64,000 bases of DNA from Panaeolus papilionaceus (lineage: Eukaryota; Basidiomycota; Agaricomycetes; Agaricales), in the NCBI GenBank assembly GCA_015501605.1, contig JADNRZ010000004.1, positions 930,001 through 994,000 of the forward strand. The letters run 5' to 3'. The notes under the pieces were generated by a model. That model did not search any database. It had not been told where the DNA came from and saw nothing but the letters and a program-made list of their open reading frames with translations. The position numbers and the translations under genes are program-made. How positions within the stretch are numbered: position 1 is the stretch's first letter; every line of letters begins with the position of its first letter. Of the stretch, positions 25,940 to 37,497 are shown in pieces.

Positions 25940-26589
25940 TTATACCGTTATTTTGCGCAAAACAGGCCAACTTTCCACAGGACCTTCGCACTGTACCACC
26001 CAAACTTCACAGATATCGAAGCCATCTATCTCTGCTTCCACTCCTAATCCTACGCCCGATATGCCTGAGTCTCTGACGAACTCTCGTTTAAGACCATTCG
26101 AGGTAAGATGGCCGTGAAGTCTTTTCCTCTCTCCTCGAGCTGCGTCGTCATCCGAGATATAGCATAGAGACAGATGTGGAAACAACGGTGATTCCTTTTC
26201 CAGGTTCAGTGCAGTATACACTTGTCGTCGCAGGGTATCGAGCTCTGGTGTTAATTCGATGGTGATGTAGACTGATCTGAAGTAGTGATCGCCAATGTCC
26301 ACGGACCGAAAGGGAGCTCGAACTCTTTGTCTACTTAATATCGATTCTCGGATGGCTTTATCGACATCGTCGAGACTGGCGCCAATCAAAGGTGGGAGTG
26401 ACGCCAGCGTGATATGAGGATAGAATGTAGGATAGGTCGCGTCAGACAAGGACGAATTGTGTTGCAAAACCTTCATAACTCCTTCTATCTGCACTGCTTC
26501 TTTTTGGGAAGGGACAATCCATAATGATAGACCTTATTCAGATGGATTAGAATAGACAAGGAGGGTAGAATCCAATGTACGCACCCATG
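25940..26589 (-). CDS. CPD1: 2H-type cyclic nucleotide phosphodiesterase (CPDase)
   Basis: 198-residue enzyme of the 2H phosphoesterase superfamily, opening 2',3'-cyclic phosphates (or ADP-ribose 1'',2''-cyclic phosphate from tRNA splicing). The two catalytic motifs are HITLAS and HLSLCY, spaced as in the family. The first coding exon is just four bases (ATGG, 26589-26586), followed by a 53-nt intron (26585-26533) with GTGCGT donor; joining gives MGLSLWIVPSQKEA, the family's usual opening. The frame immediately before the second exon is closed by TAA, which supports the tiny exon. The product ends WPVLRKITV. A cytosolic RNA-processing role is inferred from the family. Confidence 0.85.
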
Positions 26590-26910
26590 ACGATGTAAAG
26601 ACGGTGAGAAATGCAGATAGCAGACCACACGAGATATGTTCGGAATCGGCCCTAACTGGAACGGGATCTAGAAACTTAGAAAGAAGAATGTTCGAATTAA
26701 TGCGTTCTCGAAAGCTACTGGAGCCACAAAATACAGAATTCGGTTCGAAATAATTATTCATTGTATATGCAAATATAGTATGGGCTTATTGTACAGATTG
26801 CAGACCGCACAGTAGATGAGTGGAGGAATGGATGTCGTAAATATTACATGCAGAGGTTGAAACGAGAACAAATATTACGGGCAACGGAAGGCAGAGCACA
26901 AAGGGGGCTC
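26590..26910. other. Intergenic, CPDase promoter and DUF1776 3' flank
   Basis: About 320 nt. The open frame crossing it on the minus strand continues into the CPDase 5' region and has no independent support. Nothing else seen. Confidence 0.5.
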
Positions 26911-28861
26911 TTAGTCCTTCTCGTTCAAGCTAACCCAACTACTGTCGACGTGGGCATCACCCGAATTGCTATCTAGATCTGTGTCTGATAGAGTTGATTC
27001 ATGATCACTTACTTCCACACTCTCTACGACAATGTCATCTAAATCTGGGACTTGACGAGGTGGAGCCATTTCTATTCGGCGTACATGGTGTTGAGAGGGT
27101 CTGGAAGGGGGTGGAGATGTAGGGGTTGGTCTTGTAGGGGGTTGGCGGAAGGGTTGCACAGTAAGTAGTTTGTTCCTAAGCGATATCAAGAAATGGGGTA
27201 GGTTTAGCAACCCATCGAGCAGAATTGTCGGTAATTGTGACGCCAGTCGATACGTTTGTGCTGAAATGAGTCAGAAAATATCGTAAAACCCGGATCACGA
27301 AGTACTGCTTACCTCCTGCCCCTACAGCAAAACGCTCTCCACGCAGCCAATACCTGAGGCGACCGACACCGATACCCAGTCCTTGAACACCAAAACCGTG
27401 ACGACCCTCACTGACGACCTCAATCAATGTGTTTGCGAAGACAGTCAAATCAGTCCGTTTGCGATGCACCCCGTTGTTGTTAGGGCAGCCGAAAATATCG
27501 TGAATCTGTTCCCAGAAGGTCGCTGATGCAATGGCGCGAGGACTAGAGGCCGTGGCTGGGCCAGAGACAGTAGAAACAAATGCGGGCCCATATGCTAATT
27601 TTTCCGATGCAGTCCAGCTTTCCATGGTCTTGTAAACTGCATCAGATGCCACATGATTGGCAGGCACTCCAATGTCAAAGTTGCCTACATCAACGACGAC
27701 AACTTTGATGTTTCGCATTGATTCTGATTTGTCCGTCAAAGCAGCAATGCGGATTTCACGCCGCAAGACTTCCACACCTCGAAGTGTTCCTGCTGCACTC
27801 ATAGCCTGCACAGATGCAAATGGAAGTCCAGCGTGTGCATCTGTTGCTGGGAGACAGACGATTATAGAGTTTTTGCCCTTATCTCGGCTGCGGGCCGAAC
27901 CCGTCCGTAGCAAAGGAAGTAATGCTTGGATTACTTGAAGCGGAGTAATCTGTGTCGCGGTAAGGTAGGGAACATAGGTTTCATGGAGAGAGACGTGTTC
28001 GAGTGGTGCGTTGACAGCTGGATAGGGAGCGGAAATTGTCAGGAGAGATATCACGGAGTGAATGTAGGGCATAGAGGACGGCGACGCAAAAGGATCTCCG
28101 GATGAATTGATAGGAAATTTGCGAGAAAGGGATGCAGAAAGAGATCGAAGGAAGACTGGTACTGTGGATGGCTAATATCACAGAGTTAGGGGCATAATCA
28201 AATAGTTAAAGCATTTGATTCACCTCGAATGGGTTGAGAACATGTGCCTTGACATATCCTTTGCATTGGGACTCTATATCCTCAACAGCTTCTGGAGTCG
28301 TAACACTGGTAATAACAATGTATTTCTTTCTCTCAAGTTCCTGTATCAAAGGCAATCCATAGGGTGTATCTCCCCCAAGGACGACTAAACCAGATGTCAA
28401 AACACGTCAAGGTTGATAAGGCATTGGTACACACCAACAATTTGTCTCCTATCAGCCAAACCAAACTTATGCGATGCATGAAGCTGGTGCCTGCGTCGCC
28501 TGAAGTTGAACGAGGGGGCGTTGTAATGTATGAGCAGCCCTACTCCAACTGTGCCTGCCACTGCGATACCAGTCGTCTTCCATGGATGTCTTCCCACCCA
28601 GTCAACGGATTGGTCTAGCCACGTTTCTGGAGGTGGTGCTGTACGTGCAGGTGGTGGTGGTACTTGAAAATCTCCTAGAGGGGGAATGCGGACATCTGGG
28701 AATGCAGGTAGTCCTGGACCATATCGAGAGATATCCACCCAGAGTTGGTTTGCGACCTCATGAACGTCTGGAAGGCCATGAGTAACAGCAGAGATAGATG
28801 AAGAAACGTATTGTTCGACGACAGAGAGGTATTCCTCAACCTTGTCGAAAGGCATCATCAC
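26911..28861 (-). CDS. DUF1776 family protein (SDR-like, membrane-associated)
   Basis: Fungal protein of the DUF1776 family (yeast Pbr1/YNL181W type), related to short-chain dehydrogenases. Starts MMMPFDKVEEYLSVVEQYV. A Pro-rich stretch precedes a hydrophobic segment (TGIAVAGTVGVGLLIHY), probably a membrane anchor. The Rossmann opening is VVLGGDTPYGLPLIQELERK. Later blocks include NSIIVCLPATDAHAGLPFASVQAMSAAG and IKVVVVDVGNFDIG, where a classical SDR would carry its Ser-Tyr-x3-Lys site. The last intron joins AVGAG to AQTYRLASQLPTILLDGLL; reading on without it gives a false early stop. The tail is acidic and ends SSWVSLNEKD. Catalytic activity is uncertain because the canonical Tyr-x3-Lys is not seen. 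Confidence 0.83.
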
Positions 28862-28994
28862 TGTTCAGGTTCACAACTGTAAGTGTAACACTGAATCAAA
28901 CAAAAATGACACACTCAAGCCGAGTCGAGACGTAATTGTGTCATTGGCGACCAGTCCTTTGTATATGTCTGTCCAGCATCAAGCACATTCATAA

Positions 28995-29076
28995 GGCGCT
29001 ATAGCTAAGTGGTTACAGCGACAGATTAGAAATCTGTTCCTCTTTGAGGGCGCAGGTTCGAATCCTGCTGGCGTCG
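28995..29076 (+). tRNA. tRNA-Ser (anticodon AGA)
   Basis: 82-nt class II tRNA without intron. Acceptor stem 28995-29001 pairs with 29069-29075 (five Watson-Crick and two wobble pairs), discriminator G. The D-stem GCT pairs with AGC around AAGTGGTTAC. The anticodon stem ACAGA/TCTGT encloses loop TTAGAAA with anticodon AGA at 29028-29030. A long variable arm follows (TCCTC/GAGGG type), then T-arm GCAGG-TTCGAAT-CCTGC. All features are those of eukaryotic tRNA-Ser reading TCT/TCC. Confidence 0.95.
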
Positions 29077-29586
29077 TTTCTTTTTGCAAATATCCAATTG
29101 AGCAAAATATCCCCATTATTTTACAGAAAAATTTATCGTAGGTGGAGAATGGGTTCATACGCATTTATCTTTGCTCATAAGCTGGTTCTATATGTCATTT
29201 AGGTCTGAGAAAGCAAGACACTGAATCTAGTCCGAATCGAATCAACAAACGCGACTGTCACGTGCATATTTATTATCCTCCCTTCAGCAGTCCAAAGACT
29301 CAACTGTTACTTTACGCTTTGTCGAATAACCGCGACGATATAATACTGACAGCAGATACCCTCTTGATAGGAAAGTAGCGGACATATCAAAAGCTACAGT
29401 TTAATCTGATTTGGGTGAGTCTACTTTCCTACATCCGACATGGCCGTCGTATCTGACGCGATGCAAATAGATTGACTTTCCAGACCATACCCATCTCCAT
29501 TCGCTAAGAAAGCATTATCAAATCTGTTTCTTGCTCCATCCTTTCCCTCAGTCCCACCTACCAACGTACTTCAACCCAATTTCACT
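29077..29586. other. Intergenic, upstream region of the Csm1/Pcs1 gene
   Basis: About 510 nt between the tRNA and the Csm1/Pcs1 ATG. The last 100 nt are pyrimidine-rich, as in fungal core promoters. No other feature recognised. Confidence 0.55.
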
Positions 29587-31416
29587 ATGTCTGATTCCGA
29601 CGAAGAGTTTGGTTTGTTGTGCACCCGCATGTTTATACCTATCGTCCTCAATGCATTCCTTTACAGGAGGCCTCGAACCAACCACTCCATATATTGCCCG
29701 CAAACGGAACCCAATTGTGAACCCATCAGACTCCGAAGCAGGCCCATCCCGAAATACGGCTCGGCCAGCTGGTAAGCGGAAAGGCGCAACACAGTCTTCG
29801 GAAACAAAGAAACGACAAAAAGACGCGTCCGAGGAGGAAGATGAGGAAGCGGATAGACGAACGAGGAAAGGAAAACAAGCTAGCAAACCTTCAGGACGCG
29901 CCAACAACAAACAAGATGTTATAATTGAGGAATTGGAAGACGATGTTGAAGAAATAGAGGCCCCTCAGCAGACGAAGCCCTCCAAGTCCAAGAAACCACC
30001 GTCAAAGTCGACCGTTACTGCTGCAAAAGCAAAAGCAAAACCCAGGGTCAAGACTTCCACTAAAGCGCACGAAACCGAAGAACCTATGGACGTGGACGAT
30101 GTCGAAGTGCTCCGTGTCGATGATGATGATGACGATGATAACAACCTTGCTCAGAAGGAACTTGCCAACGCGATTAATGCCTCGGGGAAAAGTGGTCCAG
30201 GCAAACTTGCTCCCAATGGTATCACGAAAGCTAAGGCGGCCCAGAACAATGATCGAATTGCAAGATTACAGCGCGAAGTTGACAAAGTTGGGCCCTTCAC
30301 CTACATGTCTAGAAAACGTACTGATGATTGACCGTAGTTGAAAGAAAGGAATGCAGACCTACAAAGGCAATTGGAGGAAGTTCATAAAGTGAGAAGCACA
30401 GAACCTGAGCTTCTTTTGCAACGTCTTGAATCTCAGTTTCAAGAAGAGCGTCAAGGTATTATTTTCCAGATGTCTACGCATTTCCTTTCATGACACGGTT
30501 CCCTGCATTGTAGTGCGCGATGCCCTTATCAAAAGCTTACAAGATCAGCTTGCACGACAAGACCCGTTATTGCGAAGTGGAAAGAAATCGGCGTTCGAAG
30601 TCCTGACTAGGGATGAAGCCAACAACGAAGTTAAAGCCCTTCACAAGCAATTGGAGGCATATAGGACGACCATCAAGGACCAACAGGTAGCTTTACAAGA
30701 GAAAGAGAAGCTTATCACTGAGCTGCAAGACGAAAGTGAGTGATATCATTCCCAGAGTTGCATATTTCGAGCTAATAAACGTCCAACTGAAGAACAACAT
30801 TTACGTGTGGAATTGAGTGCTGAAATCGAGCGTAGCAAGACCCTTGCATCCAAAGCACAGCATCAGCCTCCTCCCTCCGTCAATCGCCAGAGAGTCGCGC
30901 CGACCAATGAAGACCCCAAATTTGGAACGGTGATTAGGTTTTATGAAGACCTTACCAACTTGATCATCCCGTCAATGAAAATGTTCCCTGGCAAGGTAAT
31001 GGGTATGGACGAATGGCATTTGTCCTGCTTCTACACGTACAAGGATGTCACTTCTCAAACCCAGCAACCACCGAAGAGTAGGTGGCATTCAAGTTTTAAA
31101 ATACACAAGTTCCTGACAATGTACTGTGTTGGACACTCTCACTTTTCCAGGTCTTAGTTTTACGTTGAGGCTATGTCATGAACCGGTGAAGGATGACGAC
31201 ACGGATTCCAAGGCAAATGGAGGTTTAGTGGAATCGGTTCAATATATCCCCCAGTTTTTGGACAAGGAAGATGAAGAGTTTGTCAAATCGCTGGGCTTCT
31301 TGAGCACGGCTTTCACATTTGAACGCGACCAACTGTCTCTTTTCATAAAGACGTTGTACGACAATCTGAGCGGGGACAACGACAAAGACGACCAAGATGA
31401 CGACGACAGTAGTTAA
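29587..31416 (+). CDS. Csm1/Pcs1 family kinetochore protein (monopolin)
   Basis: Homologue of budding-yeast Csm1/fission-yeast Pcs1, which clamp microtubule attachment sites and organise rDNA. Exon 1 encodes only MSDSDEEF and splices to GLEPTTPYIARKRNP; upstream in-frame Mets are ignored since MSDSDEEFG is the usual short opening. The N-terminal half is basic/acidic low complexity (AKAKAKPRVKTSTKA, a run of seven Asp). The middle is a long coiled coil (LKERNADLQRQLEEV, ALIKSLQDQLARQDP, EVKALHKQLEAYRTT). The C-terminal globular Csm1 domain begins at GTVIRFYEDLTNLIIPSMK and contains SFTLRLCHEP, VQYIPQFLD and LGFLSTAFTFERDQL. The product ends in an acidic tail, DDQDDDDSS. Six exons or so. Nuclear role in chromosome segregation inferred from the family. 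Confidence 0.88.
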
Positions 31417-31553
31417 TTGTGTTTATATTGGCTGGCACATAGGATACCTATATCTTTTATATATATATCTTGTCTTACCTCTCGGAGATTGGGTGTATCG
31501 TTTCATTATTTATTGTTTCTGGTATATTAGTCCATCTTTACTTTAGGTTCTCA

Positions 31554-34174
31554 TTAAACATACGGGTTTAGGGGTTGGCTCTCCCCATCAACCATCCCTT
31601 GTTTTCCAATTGGTTTCCATCCAGCCTTAAGCCAAACACGGAGTGCGGATTGATCCCCACTTTGCGTGGCACCCTTCATTAGGGTATCAGCGAAATGTCG
31701 ATCTGAACCACCAAGGGTTGCACCAGCTTGCACCAGGAGATCGACAACATCACTATGACCCTGACGGGAGGCCTTTGTGACTCGGTTAGGCACCGTCGTA
31801 TCTGACGAGGGCTAGATGCTTACCAAGTAAAGGGCTGTATGCCCAAGCAAATCTCTCAGATGTACCAGGGCACCTGCCCTCAATAATACTTCAACAGCGC
31901 ATGTATTACCGTTCAAAGCGGCAACATGAAGCGGCGAACGCCCAGAACCAGGTTCTAAACAGTTGACAATTCCTCCAGGAATCATTCCAAACTTCAAGTT
32001 GTCAGAAGATGACGACGAAGCCACGGTATCACCTTGGTCGATAGGCTTGAGGCAAAAACCAAGGGTGTCCAAATCATCTCGTGCTGCTGCCAAATGTATG
32101 AGATAAGGAAGGAGAACGCTTTCGGTAAGAGCCGCTTCAGTAGCCGTCCATGTCCATGGCGCAGCGGCGTCTTTTGAGGATGCGTCTGCTGGATCTGGAG
32201 ATACGCTAACCTTTGGGATCGAAGACTTCTGGGGACCACCAACGCGGACAAAATGAGATAGAAGGGTTTGTATGCCATCGAAATTGTGCTCAGAACTGGG
32301 ATTCTGAACAGTAACTCCTGCAGTGTGCGTAAGCTCGCCTCGAAGGGGGATACTGATCAGCTCGCGAATTTCTTTGACTGAAAGCTCTGTCTTAGAAAGG
32401 AGGTAGCTAAGTTTTGCCAGGGCACACTAGCAAATGGTTGAGGCTTGCACACACATTCACTCTCGAAAGCTAGCCACGTACCTCGGGCGTCATATCGCTA
32501 CCTGGAATCACCCCAGCTTGCTGCAGAGTCCTTCCTGTCTCGTATGCATCAGAAACCGTGCCTTTGGTGCATTGGGTAATCGCCACGATTATCACCCCAA
32601 GCTCACAGGCCTCTTTCAAAGCTTCCCTGATTTCTGATCTCGATGGCGCATTTCCAGCACCAAATGTCTCCAGAACCACGCCGCGAATGGGTTCTTGACA
32701 AAATGCCCTGATGGTCGAAGCGGAGATTCCAGGGAAAAGCCGCAAGGTGGCTTCAGAAGGTTTTAATAGAACAACAGCAACTCGTAAACAATGGGCCGAC
32801 TTACCTACATGGGCACTCATATCTGTAAAAATATTGAAATTAATGCAAAATGTGGTTTTCGTTAATTTTGAACTCACTTTTATGCGCCTTGAACCTACGC
32901 AGACCGGTTTGACGCATAACATCGTTCCAGTTGACTATGATGTCGATTCCAACTGACCAGAATGTAAGTTGACTGAGCAGGTTTTTCACATCTCTCCGAT
33001 GCGTACCATTCACCAAAGGCAGAAAGTTTGGGCTATTGAAAGCGTTGAGATCGTAGGAAGACATCTTCGTAACTCGGTTTCCACGGAAAAGTGTGTGATT
33101 GAAATAGAGGCAGCATTCTTTTTAGAGGTGAATATTACATGGTTGCGAGTCAGCCAGAAGAGCGCACCGGGAATAATATAGTGTCCTGCAATGGTGAGGG
33201 CACCCATCAAATTATCGACAGCATCGTTTCGAAGTTGTGATAACGGAATTTGTGCGCCAGTCAAAATCTTTACTCTTACGAATCACATCATATTATCATA
33301 CATTGAAAGTGATAAGCACTGACCACCGTTTTTCCGAGGTCTTCTAGCAGGAAGCTCAGCGCGCTCGATGTGTAGGCCATCGTATCTGTCCCATGTAAAA
33401 TTACGAAGGCGTCGAATGCACTGTAATTTAATTCGAGTTCGGTCGCAATTCGTATCCAGCCTATATCATATTAACAGACATGAAAAACAGCCATTTGAAA
33501 GCGAGAATCATCCTGTCAGGATTTTACCATCGAGGTCCATATTACTGCTGTCCAACAAAGGGTCCCACTAGTTATCCTTGAGGCGTGAATAAGAAGACAA
33601 ATGAAGATAGATCTCACCTCCAAAATAGCATATCGAATAGATTTGTGTTTGTTGGTCCCAGGGACTTTGCTTTTAGGGGTGACCAGACTGGGTAGATGGG
33701 CTTCGTAGACATCCTCTGCAATTCGACGACACTTTGGTTGTTGCCTCAATGAACGTTGATTGAGGTTAGCATCTAATGCAGCAGAGTGGCCAATTGGACG
33801 ACATGAGCGAACTGCCAGATTTCTTCCATGTGAGGTGTCTACGGTTGGACTTGCCCCATCCGCACTGAGAGGTTGTGGGCTAGATCTGCCCGTGCTCCAA
33901 TCTCGGAAGCCTTGCACGGAGCCAGCATTAGAGAACAGAGAGTCCTGGTACGGGTCATGGAAACGTGTTTGACTTCGAAGTGTTTCTGTTAGAAAGTAGG
34001 GTTCTGGTACGTATCCTTGTTGGCCAACTAGCATTCCAATTGTGCCACCTGTAGATAATAATAATAGTCTGTGAATACCGTGCTTCATATTACCATACGT
34101 CAAGATAAAGAGCCACCAGTGTAGATAATGAGGACGCGAGATTCGTCGGTAGGACGTGGTACAAACTCGTCCAT
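31554..34174 (-). CDS. Cytosolic type I L-asparaginase with C-terminal ankyrin repeats
   Basis: Hydrolyses asparagine to aspartate and ammonia. The start MDEFVPRPTDESRVLIIYTG splices to GTIGMLVGQQGYVPEP, giving the first active-site motif TGGTIGM with its catalytic Thr. A 130-residue Ser/Arg-rich insert follows (FSNAGSVQGFRDWSTGRSS). The second site is FVILHGTDTMAYTSSALSF (Thr-Asp pair). Then come ILTGAQIPLSQLRNDAVDN, LFRGNRVTKMSSYDLNAFNS and ETFGAGNAPSRSEI. The C-terminal part has at least two ankyrin repeats (GRSPLHVAALNGNTCAVEVLL, GHSDVVDLLVQAGATL). The architecture is that of ASPG/60-kDa lysophospholipase relatives. It shares a 270-nt divergent promoter with tryptophan synthase. Confidence 0.9.
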
Positions 34175-34444
34175 GGTTCGATAAGAACTGAAGATTGATA
34201 TTTTAGAAGTTGTGGTGTGAGGTTAAGCGTCGATGTTGTGGCTTAAGCTCTCGCAACTCAAGTAATCTCGGAACTTAAATCGGCTTTCCATTTTCTGTTC
34301 GCATCAATAACTTGTCGGGTGCACTGCATTACCAAATATAGATTTTAATCTCACGTGCTCGGTTAGATTTCGATAATTTACAAAAGGAACCGAGTCACCG
34401 ATTACACCGAAACTACATTCCCCCTCTCCCTACAACACCCATCC

Positions 34445-37152
34445 ATGGACGCCCTAAGAAAGGTTTTCGAGGAAAAAAACGCAGAGGTAAATTTTTTTTA
34501 CTGCCCATGCATACAAACTGACTACTTTGTAGGGTGTACCAGCCCTTGTGACCTTTATCACAGCTGGATATCCCCGTAAAGATGACACTGTACCCATATT
34601 GCTGGCAATGCAAGCTGGAGGAGCAGATATTATCGAGATGGGTATACCATTTTCTGACCCCATTGCTGATGGTCCTGTCATCCAAGAGACTAATACAGTG
34701 AGTACATTCTCGATGTAGCCATCCAATTCCAATTCACTGTTTATTGACCTTTGACAGATTGCACTGCAAAATAACATTGATTATGTTACTGTCTTAGGAC
34801 AGCTCAGGGAGGCTCGACGACAGGGCTTGACTGCACCTGTCCTTTTGATGGGTCAGCTTGGTTTATGTCATAAACCAACAAATAATTTACATTGGCTTTA
34901 GGTTACTACAACCCCCTGATTGCGTACGGCGAGGATCGTGCTATCCAAGATGCTGCAGAGGCTGGTGCCAATGGATTTATCATGGTTGATCTTCCTCCAG
35001 AGGAGGCTATCGCCTTCAGAGAAAAGTGCAGTGCTGCAAAGTAAGTTGATTAACCGACCTTCACACAAACAACACTACAACTGCAAAGTAGATTGTCATA
35101 TGTCCCCCTAATCGCTCCTTCGACCACGCTTGGTCGCATTCAGTTCCTCGCGTCCATAGCTGACTCCTTCATCTATGTCGTTTCCAAGGTAAGTTACTGC
35201 CTGCCTTATAGTACAACATGTCCTCATACCATATGAAGATGGGAACGACAGGTTCTTCTGACAAAGTAGCGATGAATAACGCTCTGCCAGATATCATTGC
35301 ACGCATTCGTCAATTCACTGATATACCACTAGCTGTCGGGTTTGGTGTCGCCACCAGGCAACATTTCGAAACTGTGGCAGAAGCTGGAGCGGATGGAGTC
35401 GTGATTGGAAGCAAGCTCGTCAACGTTATCAAAAACTCATCAGCTGGTGAAACTGCCAAGAACGTCGAGAGCTACTGCCGGGAAATTAGTCTCAAGGACG
35501 ATCCTTCCCGTGCGAGGTCGCCTTCGTCTTCTCGCGTGACCTCGCCACGATCTGAGGGCCAAAAGGCTTTCCAAGCTCCTCTGGCCGAGATGGTTCTTCC
35601 TCCACGCTTCGGACAATTTGGAGGACAGTATGTCCCCGAGGCGCTAGTAGATTGTCTAGCAGAGCTGGAACAAGCCCATAAGGCCGCTATGGCCGATCCT
35701 GAGTTCCAAAAAGAGCTTCAGAGCCACTTCGGATATATCAACCGCCCTTCCCAGATTTACCTTGCGGAGAACCTAACGAAGCACGCAGGAGGTGCGACTA
35801 TATGGTTAAAGCGTGAAGATCTGTGCGTCAATCGAGTTGTATCCTCACTCCGTGCAACGTTAAATAACACAATATCCGCAGAAACCATACTGGCTCCCAC
35901 AAAATCAATAATGCCATCGGACAGGTAATGTTATGCCGATACACATTGAGTGCGATGATGCATTAACGTTCGTGTTTTCTATTAGATTTTGCTGGCTAAA
36001 AGACTGGGGAAGACTCGAATCATCGCCGAAACTGGAGCCGGCCAGCACGGTGTCGCAACTGCCACTGTTTGCGCCAAATTCGGCCTGGAGTGTATAATTT
36101 ACATGGGAGCCGAGGATGTTCGTCGACAAGCGCTAAACGTTTTCAGAATTGAAATGCTTGGTGGGAAGGTAAATCGAGGCCGTTCAAAAATTGGAATATC
36201 ACTTATGGGCTAAATTTAGGTGATTCCCGTCCATTCAGGATCTTGCACATTGAAAGACGCCGTCAACGAGGCTCTGCGAGACTGGGTTACCAATCTCTCC
36301 ACTACTCATTATTTGGTTGGTTCTGCTATTGGTCCCCATCCTTTCCCAACAATCGTTCGCGATTTCCAAAAGGTTATTGGAGAAGAGATCAAACAGCAAA
36401 TTCAAACAGCTCGTGGTAAACTTCCTGATGTTATTATTGCTTGCGTTGGTGGGGGTAGCAATGCTATTGGAACATTCTATGACTTCATTCCAGACAAGAG
36501 CGTTCGTCTCATCGGTGTGGAAGCCGGCGGCGAAGGTAAATCAATGCATATCATCGGAGAAGCATGCTCACTAACGTCCGTTTCAGGTACTCATGGTGAC
36601 AAACATAGTGCCACGCTCTCAATGGGCCAGCCAGGGGTTCTTCATGGTGTTCGGACATACATCCTTCAATCCAAAGCTGGGCAGATTATTGAGACCCACT
36701 CCATAAGCGCGGGGCTAGATTACCCCGGCGTGGGGCCAGAGCATGCCTGGTTAAAGGATTCGGGAAGGGCAGAGTACATCGTCGCCACAGACGAAGAAGC
36801 CCTTCGAGGATTTAGAATGCTTACACAGCAGGAAGGCATCATACCCGGTGAGCATCTTGGGACTTGGAGGGGTCCACGCATCTCATGATCTTCCCATAGC
36901 TTTGGAGTCCTCCCACGCTATCTGGCAAGCTGTGCAGATTGCCAAAACACTTCCTAAAGAACAGGATGTCGTTGTGGTAAACATTTCATGATTGCTAATA
37001 TCACACAAGCATTGGCTCACTCATATCCTCTATAACAGTGCTTGTCTGGACGTGGTGATAAAGACGTGGAGCAAATCTCCGAATTGCTGCCCAAATGGGC
37101 GGATATTCTCGATTGGCACGTATCACCTCACGCCAAAGGCGGCCGTGCTTAG
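34445..37152 (+). CDS. TRP5: Bifunctional tryptophan synthase (alpha-beta fusion)
   Basis: Last steps of tryptophan biosynthesis. The alpha domain cleaves indole-glycerol phosphate to indole; the beta domain joins indole with serine using PLP. Alpha part: [22 protein letters not shown], catalytic Glu/Asp in [25 protein letters not shown] and MGTTGSS. A Ser/Arg-rich linker ([17 protein letters not shown]) leads to the beta part: [28 protein letters not shown] then [14 protein letters not shown] (PLP lysine), [19 protein letters not shown] (phosphate loop) and the end [11 protein letters not shown]. About ten short introns; the one inside EDL/NHTGS uses GTGCGT and that after GGEG uses CAG. Domain order and length match fungal Trp5-type enzymes. 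Cytosolic. A Gcn4-like half site (GAGTCA, 34392-34397) lies 50 nt upstream, weak evidence for amino-acid control. Confidence 0.95.
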
Positions 37153-37497
37153 ACCTCAAAATCGAATTTGTTGTACCACCTTTACTGTGATATAAATAGA
37201 ATACCCTTTGTAGATTCTGTGTAAACCATCTGCTCCATTCCTCTGTAGTAACAGACAAGCGTTGAAATATGAGTTACAATAGCATCGCATGGACGCTCCG
37301 GCGTCTGTGGATCCAATTTTCCAAACAAGTCACCCACAGGCGAGACCCTGGGATCTTGAGTACAGACTACCGAAATCGGATTAACATCATTGATCGCGTC
37401 AAACATTTACGAATTACGGCTCAATCTCAAACTCTTAACACTCACCTTATTCAGCGCGACACTTCATCTGTTACCTCTGTATTACAACACAACAAAT
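37153..37497. other. Intergenic, promoter of eIF2B-beta
   Basis: About 345 nt between TRP5 and eIF2B-beta, both on the plus strand. It holds the TRP5 3' UTR and the downstream promoter. No gene seen. Confidence 0.5.

Noticed and set aside
34392..34397. Gcn4/Cpc1 binding site in the TRP5/asparaginase promoter
   Set aside because: Only six of seven bases of the palindromic site match, and such a hexamer is frequent by chance; kept as a remark, not as a feature.
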